Origin: Moduliflexus sp964602655
GTDB lineage: Bacteria > Moduliflexota > Moduliflexia > Moduliflexales > Moduliflexaceae
Length of the DNA: 7,473 bases
Direction of reading: 5' to 3'
NCBI GenBank assembly: GCA_964602655.1
Contig: CAZRSF010000127.1
Coordinates: 1-7,473 of the forward strand
Positions within the stretch are counted from its first letter, which is position 1. Each line of letters starts with the position of its first letter. Both the position numbers and the translations under genes were made by a program. The notes beneath the pieces were generated by a model. That model did no database searches, was not told the DNA's origin, and saw only the letters and a program-made list of their open reading frames with translations. Shown here piece by piece: positions 1 to 4,880 of this stretch.

Positions 1-2
1 CC

Positions 3-284
3 TCCTGTCTTCGGGACGATGACCCGCATGTGCGCGCTGTTGCCGCCGAAACGCTCGGAAAATTAGCGGATATTGCTCGACGGTATTTACCGGACATCGT
101 GGCATGTCTGAGCGACAACGAACCGCGTGTCCGCGCGTCGGCAGTGTGGGCATTAGGGAATTTAGGCTTACTATCTCGCGATTATTTAGCCAACATCAAA
201 GCATGTTTACAGGATGAGGATACAACCGTTCGCGAAACTGCGCGCGAGGCGCTTGAGATGCTGCTCGAAGAGGCGATTCGGTAA
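3..284 (+). CDS. HEAT-repeat protein, C-terminal part (5' end outside window)
   Basis: The frame is open from the window edge to TAA at 282-284, so this is the tail of a longer gene; the GTG at 30 is simply a Val codon inside a repeat. The protein is built from units of exactly 33 residues. One runs from DDDPHVRAVAAETLGKLA and the next from DNEPRVRASAVWALGNLG. Both share the P-x-VRA, A-L-G-x-L, YL-x-x-I and A-C-L positions. An earlier unit ends in SCLR at the edge and a final shorter unit begins DEDTTVRETAREALEML. This is the HEAT / PBS-lyase-like alpha-helical solenoid signature, normally a protein-protein interaction scaffold; the partner cannot be read from here. The last half-repeat probably caps the solenoid. 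The gene converges on the antitoxin remnant, with 4 bases between the stop codons and no visible terminator. Family confidence is high; function is unknown. Confidence 0.85.
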   Translation, partial: SCLRDDDPHVRAVAAETLGKLADIARRYLPDIVACLSDNEPRVRASAVWALGNLGLLSRDYLANIKACLQDEDTTVRETAREALEMLLEEAIR

Positions 285-288
285 GGGA

Positions 289-570
289 TTAGCAACCCGT
301 CACCGTAATTTTTACTCCTAATCCGTGCAGAACTTTTATGATCGTGTCATATCGAGGCTTTGCGCCGGGGGCGAGCGCCTTATACAAACGTTCACGCTTT
401 CACCCTGTATTTTCAGCGATTACCGCCATCCCACGCGCTTTTGCAACGTCGGAGATCGCTGTCAAAAATACATCAGGATTTTCATCTTCCAGAGCGGCCG
501 TCAGATACTCGGCAATCGTTTCTTCGCTATCGAGATAATCTGCTGCATCAAACTTTGTCAACGTGTTCAT
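289..570 (-). pseudogene. HigA-type antitoxin (XRE-like HTH) with in-frame TGA
   Basis: Reading leftwards from ATG at 570-568, the frame gives MNTLTKFDAADYLDSEETIA and then EYLTAALEDENPDVFLTAIS, the N-terminus typical of 'addiction module antidote' proteins. It continues to IAENTG, hits TGA at 402-400 (codon 57), and resumes without a frame change as KRERLYKALAPGAKPRYDTI up to TAA at 291-289. Full length would be 93 codons, normal for the family. Relatives usually have Leu (TG-L-SRESLYKAL) at the stop position, so one base change from TTA would explain it. The stop falls in the helix-turn-helix just before the recognition helix, so the 56-residue product should not bind DNA as family members do. 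A good Shine-Dalgarno (AAGGAG, 577-582 on the minus strand) remains 6 bases before the ATG and overlaps the toxin stop, the usual toxin-first coupling. Alternatives are a sequencing error or UGA readthrough. Confidence 0.85.
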
Positions 571-573
571 TAT

Positions 574-663
574 CTACTCCTTGAGCGTTGCGGCAAGGTC
601 TTTTGCTTTTTTAATGTCCCGATGCTGAGATGATTTATCGCCACCGAGTAGGAGAATAATCAA
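574..663 (-). pseudogene. HigB/RelE-family toxin, C-terminal remnant
   Basis: The minus-strand frame ending in TAG at 576-574 reads LIILLLGGDKSSQHRDIKKA and then KDLAATLKE. This closely matches the usual C-terminus of the short RelE/HigB-like 'addiction module killer' proteins (consensus LVILLCGGDKSSQ-RDI-KAKELA). Only about 29 residues of a roughly 100-residue protein remain. Immediately upstream (664-702) the frame reads IFSDRPCSHFNK, which does not resemble the toxin core, and an in-frame TGA lies at 705-703 with no ATG between. The first two-thirds of the gene and its promoter are therefore gone, probably by a deletion that joined the remnant to the end of the mre operon. It lies 3 bases before the antitoxin ATG, as in intact modules. 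No toxin activity is expected. Confidence 0.8.
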
Positions 664-710
664 TTTGTTGAAATGCGAACAAGGGCGATCCGAAAAAATC
701 TGTCAGCGAT

Positions 711-1700
711 CTAATGGCCTGGCAACTCGCTGCTGCCGCCGATATTGTAAAATTCATAGACATCAATGCCGCAGACGGTCAGGGCGTACTGAAGATTTTT
801 CCGAATCAGCGTGACTTGAAATTCGGTATTGACAGGAATTTCCCAGAGTTGACGCAGGAATTGCTCTTCGGTTTTGACGCGGTTTCCGGCAATGTGCGTC
901 ACCATATCTCCTTTTTCGATCCCTGCATCGTCTGCCGGGCTGTCCGGCATGACATCCACCACGATAATCCCTTTTTGATACGGCGCATGATACATGCCCG
1001 TCCATGTTCTGGGGGGCCGGCTCATGACGCGCCCATATCGAATCAGTTCGGATTCGATGTCATACAACAGTTCAATCGGAACGGCGAGATTCATCCCTTG
1101 CTGCTGATTCAACTGAAGCGACACAATCCCGATGATTTCGCCTTCGAGATTGAACAGCGGACTGCCGCCAAACGCGGGGTTCTGCGGAACCACGTAGAGC
1201 GCGCGTTCTAACAGATATTCCCAGTAGCCGATGAACGGCGAGGTCTCGGCAATTCGGCCATTGGTCACAATACGCGCTTGCGCTTCTGCGCTGTCGCCGA
1301 TCGTGATCGTCAACTGCCCTGGCGTCACGCGCGAGGAATTGCCTAACGTGGCGGGCTGAATGTCCCCTGCATCAAGCAGCCGAAGCAAACCGAAGCCGCT
1401 TTCGTAATCAATGCCGGTCACTTCGGCCTCGACGATGCGATCGTCGGCAAACACCACCTGAATATTTTCGGCTTCCATCACCAAATAGCCCGCTGTGAGA
1501 ATATAGCCCTGAGAATTGATGATCACGCCAGTGCCTTGCCGAACAGAGCCGAGAATATTGGCGGAATGGCGATCTTCTGGGATATAGGCTTGAAAGCGCA
1601 CAATGGAGAGCGACGTTTTTTCTACGACATTCACGATTTGATCGCGAAGTCCGCCATGTCCGTTATGTTCGAAAGATAATTGATAAATCGTTTTAATCAT
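711..1700 (-). CDS. HtrA/DegP-like PDZ protein with substituted catalytic triad (probable pseudoprotease)
   Basis: This 329-residue protein has the S1C/HtrA order: a trypsin-like double barrel (about residues 20-225) followed by one PDZ domain (about 243-310, with GIIVVDVMPDSPADDAGIEK and GDMVTHIAGNRV). The fold markers are clear (GTGVIINSQGYILT, PLFNLEGEIIGIVSL, NLAVPIELLYDI), but all three triad positions differ. The His in the usual TNNHV is Tyr72 (TAGYLV), the Asp in D-x-x-S-D-x-A-L is Gly102 (DYESGFGLL), and the Ser in NPGNSGGPL is Gly178 (NPAFGGSPL). Ser180 lies two residues off and is unlikely to compensate. No signal peptide or membrane segment is visible at the N-terminus (MIKTIYQLSFEHNGHGG), unlike most HtrA proteins, so a cytoplasmic location is suggested. 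The ATG lies inside the end of mreD (8-base overlap), implying translational coupling. The long undamaged frame argues for a selected non-proteolytic role such as PDZ-mediated binding. Confidence 0.85.
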   Translation of the reverse strand: MIKTIYQLSFEHNGHGGLRDQIVNVVEKTSLSIVRFQAYIPEDRHSANILGSVRQGTGVIINSQGYILTAGYLVMEAENIQVVFADDRIVEAEVTGIDYESGFGLLRLLDAGDIQPATLGNSSRVTPGQLTITIGDSAEAQARIVTNGRIAETSPFIGYWEYLLERALYVVPQNPAFGGSPLFNLEGEIIGIVSLQLNQQQGMNLAVPIELLYDIESELIRYGRVMSRPPRTWTGMYHAPYQKGIIVVDVMPDSPADDAGIEKGDMVTHIAGNRVKTEEQFLRQLWEIPVNTEFQVTLIRKNLQYALTVCGIDVYEFYNIGGSSELPGH

Positions 1701-2163
1701 GTCGCATTCCTAAGCGCGTTTCTCCGAATCGAAATATCCCGACAATCACCGGACAACACAGCATGTTATAACACGTTTCATACAACAACATCTGTTTCCA
1801 ATTGCTCTGAAAACCTTGCAGACCGAGCAGCATAAGTTCCCCTGCGAGCGTGCTGAGGCCGACGCAGAGCATGTGCGTAAACACGCTTTGCGTGTACAGT
1901 TGTTTTCCCCCGATACCGCTGAAAAATCCGAGGATGGTTTTGGCAAGCGCATTCGCGCCGAACAGTATCTCTGAGCTTGCGTCTTGCATCAGCCCGAACG
2001 CAAATCCGCTGATGCATCCGGTTTCCGGCCCTTTTCGCAACCCAAGATACACGATGATGACGAGCAGCAGGTCTGGCTTGATTGTCAGCGATAACAACGG
2101 AAACACCGAGGTTTGAAGCACCATCGCGCCCAGCGCGATAATCAGTGTCAGCGCAAGATACAT
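1693..2163 (-). CDS. mreD: Rod shape-determining protein MreD
   Basis: This 156-residue, very hydrophobic protein matches MreD in length and pattern. The N-terminal membrane segment (about residues 2-20) is followed by the diagnostic stretch KPDLLLVIIVYLGLRKGPET (29-48), then G-x-x-x-GLMQDASSEILFGANAL (53-72), where the GL-x-QD and the N-A-L-x-K residues are the most conserved family features. Further membrane segments lie near 74-84, 95-115 and 125-145. MreD sits in the inner membrane and links MreC to the peptidoglycan elongation machinery. The ATG at 2163-2161 follows a GGGAG ribosome-binding site about 7 bases upstream. The gene starts 46 bases after mreC and its last codons overlap the start of the HtrA-like gene, consistent with one transcript. 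Confidence 0.93.
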   Translation of the reverse strand: MYLALTLIIALGAMVLQTSVFPLLSLTIKPDLLLVIIVYLGLRKGPETGCISGFAFGLMQDASSEILFGANALAKTILGFFSGIGGKQLYTQSVFTHMLCVGLSTLAGELMLLGLQGFQSNWKQMLLYETCYNMLCCPVIVGIFRFGETRLGMRHD

Positions 2164-2209
2164 ACGCCACTCCCGTCAACGATCATCTCAGCATTCCGCA
2201 TGAATCGAA

Positions 2210-3454
2210 TTATTCCTCTACTTCGTTGGTTTCCGTACGTTGAATGATTAAGACTTCTTCTAATTTCGAGAAATCCACGCTGGGCGTGATTTCAATCTCC
2301 TGAAACAGGCCATAATCGTCTTTTATGACTTTCGAGACCGTTCCAATCAGCAAGCCTTTCGGGTAAAGCTCGCCTAATCCGGACGAGATCACGGTTTCTT
2401 CCTCACGGGCATATTGAAGAATCTGTTCCGAATATTTCGTGGTTTGTTCTGCGCCGATTGCGGCTTGCAATGCGTCAGTAAAGGCTTTTTCCGAGGCATA
2501 TTGCTGATCTTTGAGCGGTCGGAGGTTGGCAAGCACATCGGCCTGGGAAAATTGCAAAATGATCCCTTTATACCAATCCGCCTGTTCTTTGCCTAATGTG
2601 CTTTCCAGGGCTTTGACAAATAAGCGCTGATTGCCGTATAAGGTGCGTTGCATCCCTTCCAAAATGGCTAACACATCGGCTGGAACCAAATTTTCCGTAA
2701 GGCGCGTCATGGTGTCCGCCGTAATCTGATACCCTGGAAGCTCCGATTTCGCTAATTCGATCAGCGATTGATCCGTCAGTCGGTAAATCGTGCCTTCGCG
2801 AATTTCCGCGCGTCGGCTGACATTTTTCATCGTATAGGCGTCTTTTCTGGTCAAGCCCGCCACGATGCCATGATCGCGGGTACGCTGAATAATGGCGGAC
2901 ACGCCGCAATTCGGGTCGCTGAGGAGCAGGACGCGCGACGAGTTTTTCGCCACTGCCATCGTCATGCCGACGATTCCGCCGTGCGTGATGACCGGCCAGC
3001 TTGCTTGAATACCGTCATCGCTCCCGCGATCAACGATAATCGTATTACTGTGATTGGTCGCGTCATACCCAATGACGCGCGCCAAGATGGTGGAAAATTT
3101 TCGATCCTCGACCAGATTCAACGTACCCTTCAGCCGCTCATACGCCAACAAATCTTCAAGGTATTGGTTATTCATGGCCTGCAACTGCTGAACTGTTTTG
3201 CGCAACGCTTCGTTTTCTTTGGAGACATTCACTAAATTGAGATAATTATTCCAGATATCCTGCGTATTCGTAATGACTGACGTGACGGCTCGTTGAAATG
3301 GCTGCAAGACGACGAGCATCACGCGCTCCAGGATATTCGATGGCTGGGGAACATTCTCCAATGTCGGGCGTCCGAGCGACAGCAGAATCAGCGAAATAAA
3401 CAGAAACAGGACGAATAGCGAGACATGGCGATAATTTCTAAATAAATGCAACAT
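2210..3454 (-). CDS. mreC: Cell shape-determining protein MreC with a large insertion in the beta domain
   Basis: The 414-residue product has a short cytoplasmic start, one membrane anchor (about 11-28), a coiled-coil region (about 74-115) and the extracytoplasmic beta domains that scaffold the elongasome and contact PBP2 in studied species. Family motifs are IIVDRGSDDGIQASWPVIT (139-157), GGIVGMTMAVAKNSSRVLLL (159-178), the DPNCGVSAIIQRTRDHGIVAG run (180-200), and SSGLGELYPKGLLIGTV (357-373). In ordinary MreC a stretch like D-IKVG-D-VVTSGLG is continuous. Here EIREG (217-221) is separated from ETVISSGLG (353-361) by about 131 extra residues. Removing them leaves about 283 residues, a normal MreC length. 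The insertion is charged, probably helical and contains an internal duplication (separate entry). The gene begins 27 bases after mreB. A GAAGGTG ribosome-binding site lies about 11 bases before the ATG at 3454-3452. Confidence 0.95.
   Translation of the reverse strand: MLHLFRNYRHVSLFVLFLFISLILLSLGRPTLENVPQPSNILERVMLVVLQPFQRAVTSVITNTQDIWNNYLNLVNVSKENEALRKTVQQLQAMNNQYLEDLLAYERLKGTLNLVEDRKFSTILARVIGYDATNHSNTIIVDRGSDDGIQASWPVITHGGIVGMTMAVAKNSSRVLLLSDPNCGVSAIIQRTRDHGIVAGLTRKDAYTMKNVSRRAEIREGTIYRLTDQSLIELAKSELPGYQITADTMTRLTENLVPADVLAILEGMQRTLYGNQRLFVKALESTLGKEQADWYKGIILQFSQADVLANLRPLKDQQYASEKAFTDALQAAIGAEQTTKYSEQILQYAREEETVISSGLGELYPKGLLIGTVSKVIKDDYGLFQEIEITPSVDFSKLEEVLIIQRTETNEVEE
2408..2683 (-). 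repeat. Two tandem 46-residue (138-bp) repeats inside mreC
   Basis: MreC residues 258-303 (nt 2683-2546) and 304-349 (nt 2545-2408) align end to end without a gap. Seventeen of 46 positions are identical. Shared positions give the pattern ADVLA-x-L near the start, a Tyr at position 16, F-x-x-AL at 22-26, G-x-EQ at 31-34, Y at 38 and ILQ at 42-44. Compare FVKALESTLGKEQ with FTDALQAAIGAEQ. A weaker third copy may precede them (about residues 230-257; SLIELAKSELPGYQ), but its spacing is off by two. The divergence between copies points to an old protein-level duplication rather than a recent DNA repeat. I do not recognise the repeat family. Confidence 0.75.
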
Positions 3455-3481
3455 ATTCGTATCTTCACCTTCGGCATCGGA

Positions 3482-4504
3482 TTAGTCAATGACGACCTTG
3501 CCGAGTAATTCCGGCATGGCTAATAACTTGCCTGCGCCGATCGCGACAGACATCAGCGGATTATCGCAGAGCGTGACCGGCAAACCGGTTTCTTCTCGCA
3601 GCCGCATATCGAAATTTTGCAGTAACGAACCACCGCCCGTCAGCACGATTCCGCGGTCGGCAATGTCGGAGGACAGTTCCGGCGGCGTGCGTTCTAACGC
3701 CGTCCGCAAGGCATCTACAACGGCGGCGACGATTTCTGATAAGGCATCGCGAATTTCTTCGCTTTTGATGGGGATCGTTTTGGGAATGCCTTCTAACAGG
3801 TCGCGTCCTTTAATCGAAATCTCGCGTTCTTGTTGCAGCGGAAAGGCCGAACCGACCGACATTTTGATATATTCCGCCGTGCGTTCGCCGATGAGCAGAT
3901 TATATTTTCGTTTGATGTATTGAATGATGGCCTCATCCATTTCATCGCCCCCCACGCGGATCGACTTGCTATAGACGATGCCGGAGAGCGAGATGACTGT
4001 GACTTCCGTCGTGCCGCCGCCAATATCAATGATCATGTTCCCGGAGGGTTCTTCAATCGGCAGGCCGACCCCGATGGCGCCGGCAATCGCCTCGTCCACG
4101 AGAAAGACTTGCGAGGCTCCGGCGGAGATGGCGGAATCTTTCACCGCTTTTTTCTCGACTTCTGTAATGCCTGACGGAATACAAATAATCGCTTTGGGAC
4201 GAACAATCCATCCCTTATTCAGCGTTTTTCTGATGACATAGCGCAGCATCGCTTCCGTGATTTTAAAATCAGCGATCACGCCGTCTTTGAGCGGGCGAAT
4301 CGCCGTAATATTTTCCGGCGTGCGTCCGATCATCTGCTTCGCGTCGGTCCCGAACGCCACAGGCTCTCTGGTTTTGACATTAATTGCGACAACAGACGGT
4401 TCGTTGAAAACGACGCCTTTATTTTTCGTATAAACCACCGTGTTCGCCGTGCCGAGGTCTACGGCGAATTCACTCGTAAACAGGCCAAATGAAGGAATAT
4501 GCAT
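3482..4504 (-). CDS. mreB: Rod shape-determining protein MreB (actin-like ATPase)
   Basis: This 340-residue protein is a full-length bacterial actin. The nucleotide-binding landmarks are in order: phosphate-1 loop AVDLGTANTVVYTKNKG (14-30), the RPLKDGVIADF segment (70-80), IICIPSGITEVEKKAVKDSA (106-125), VDEAIAGAIGVGLPIEEPSG (136-155), phosphate-2 loop MIIDIGGGTTEVTVISL (157-173), and the adenosine motif GIVLTGGGSLLQNFD (285-299). MreB polymerises under the inner membrane and directs lateral wall synthesis through MreC, MreD, RodZ, PBP2 and RodA. One small departure is Asp-Glu-Ala (137-139) where most MreB proteins have Glu-Glu-Pro. The start at 4504-4502 (MHIPSFGLFTSEFAVDLGTA) gives the usual short N-terminus and has an AAAGGG ribosome-binding site about 10 bases upstream. 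It is the first gene of the operon, reading away from the divergent control region. Confidence 0.97.
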   Translation of the reverse strand: MHIPSFGLFTSEFAVDLGTANTVVYTKNKGVVFNEPSVVAINVKTREPVAFGTDAKQMIGRTPENITAIRPLKDGVIADFKITEAMLRYVIRKTLNKGWIVRPKAIICIPSGITEVEKKAVKDSAISAGASQVFLVDEAIAGAIGVGLPIEEPSGNMIIDIGGGTTEVTVISLSGIVYSKSIRVGGDEMDEAIIQYIKRKYNLLIGERTAEYIKMSVGSAFPLQQEREISIKGRDLLEGIPKTIPIKSEEIRDALSEIVAAVVDALRTALERTPPELSSDIADRGIVLTGGGSLLQNFDMRLREETGLPVTLCDNPLMSVAIGAGKLLAMPELLGKVVID

Positions 4505-4542
4505 AATGACCGTACCCTTTTCTCAGAACAATGCGTTGGACT

Positions 4543-4569
4543 GCGCGGAGACGAAAGCGTCTCCTGCGC
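4543..4569 (-). promoter_or_regulatory. Hairpin in the mreB 5' leader
   Basis: GGAGACG (4547-4553) and CGTCTCC (4558-4564) are perfect inverted repeats around a 4-base loop. They are flanked by GCGC on both sides, with a single unpaired base at 4565, giving an 11-bp interrupted GC-rich stem. It lies about 40 bases before the mreB start, within the leader predicted from the promoter below. No T-run follows on the minus strand, so it is not a standard intrinsic terminator. A stabilising 5' stem or protein-binding site is possible. Confidence 0.5.
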
Positions 4570-4591
4570 TCTTGCTGGAATCATTTCCAAC

Positions 4592-4621
4592 ACTATAAAT
4601 AGATTGAGACGTTTTAAACAA
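4592..4621 (-). promoter_or_regulatory. Candidate sigma-70-type promoter for the mre operon
   Basis: On the minus strand TTGTTT (4621-4616) and TATAGT (4597-4592) are separated by 18 bases. The -10 matches five of six consensus positions and the -35 three of six. Transcription would begin near 4585, leaving a leader of about 80 bases that contains the hairpin at 4543-4569. The inverted repeat TGGAA-N4-TTCCA (4576-4589) falls on the predicted start and could be an operator. This is pattern matching only. Confidence 0.4.
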
Positions 4622-4802
4622 GGAAAATTATGAGAAATTTTCTAAAATCTCCCCTTACCTGTTTTTTTCGAGGGCGCGACAGATTTTCTTGCGAAAATAA
4701 CGCACATTTCTTGCAATCCTGTTGATTATTCTGCATCATGCAAAGATTTTCCGCAAACAGTATTGACAAGAATCGTTTTCCTGAAGAAATATGTTCAGAA
4801 TG

Positions 4803-4825
4803 GTCACGTCTGATGTCGTGACATC
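4803..4825. promoter_or_regulatory. Overlapping inverted repeats, possible operator upstream of the GT-C-like gene
   Basis: Two perfect 6-bp inverted repeats share bases. GTCACG (4803-4808) pairs with CGTGAC (4817-4822) across 8 bases, and GATGTC (4812-4817) pairs with GACATC (4820-4825) across the 2-base centre GT. They cannot form at the same time in one strand. They lie directly upstream of a possible extended -10, where a repressor or activator site would be expected. Confidence 0.45.
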
Positions 4826-4834
4826 TGATATATA
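4826..4834 (+). promoter_or_regulatory. Candidate extended -10 promoter for the GT-C-like gene
   Basis: TG-A-TATATA (4826-4834) has the TGn extension plus a -10 that matches four of six consensus positions, with no good -35 17 bases upstream. A start near 4841 would give a leader of about 40 bases. An alternative is the perfect -35 TTGACA at 4763-4768, but the best -10 downstream of it (about 4786-4792) is poor. Either or both may be used. Confidence 0.35.
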
Positions 4835-4880
4835 GAAGCGCATCAATTCTTCATTCGTCGCGTAAAAGGGAATCTCCGGC

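Larger units (their letters stand above)
4505..4880. promoter_or_regulatory. Divergent control region between mreB and the GT-C-like gene
   Basis: This 376-base stretch has no credible gene. It must hold the promoters of both divergent units. It is AT-rich in the middle (about 4590-4800) and contains several short inverted repeats listed separately. TTTCTTGC occurs twice, at 4685-4692 and 4707-4714 (22 bases apart), and AGATTTTC twice, at 4681-4688 and 4744-4751 (63 bases apart). Both spacings are close to whole helical turns, which would put repeated protein contacts on one face of the DNA, but such short words could recur by chance. Confidence 0.6.

Noticed and set aside
400..402. Genome-wide recoding of TGA as a sense codon
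   Set aside because: The GT-C-like gene ends in TGA at the expected place and no other gene here contains an internal TGA.
325..633. Plus-strand open frames of 66-102 codons over the antitoxin remnant
   Set aside because: They run opposite to clear antitoxin and toxin homology on the minus strand and encode no recognisable protein.
691..705. Intrinsic terminator for the mre operon at the T-run near 692-698 (minus strand)
   Set aside because: The T-run is present but no convincing GC-rich stem precedes it.
714..1211. Plus-strand open frame of 165 codons antisense to the HtrA-like gene
   Set aside because: It is antisense to a well-supported conserved gene and its translation lacks any family features.
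2768..3235. Plus-strand open frame of 155 codons within mreC
   Set aside because: It is a shadow of the MreC frame, including its most conserved segments.
3489..4241. Plus-strand open frames antisense to mreB
   Set aside because: MreB is unambiguous; the antisense frames have no homology or ribosome-binding site.
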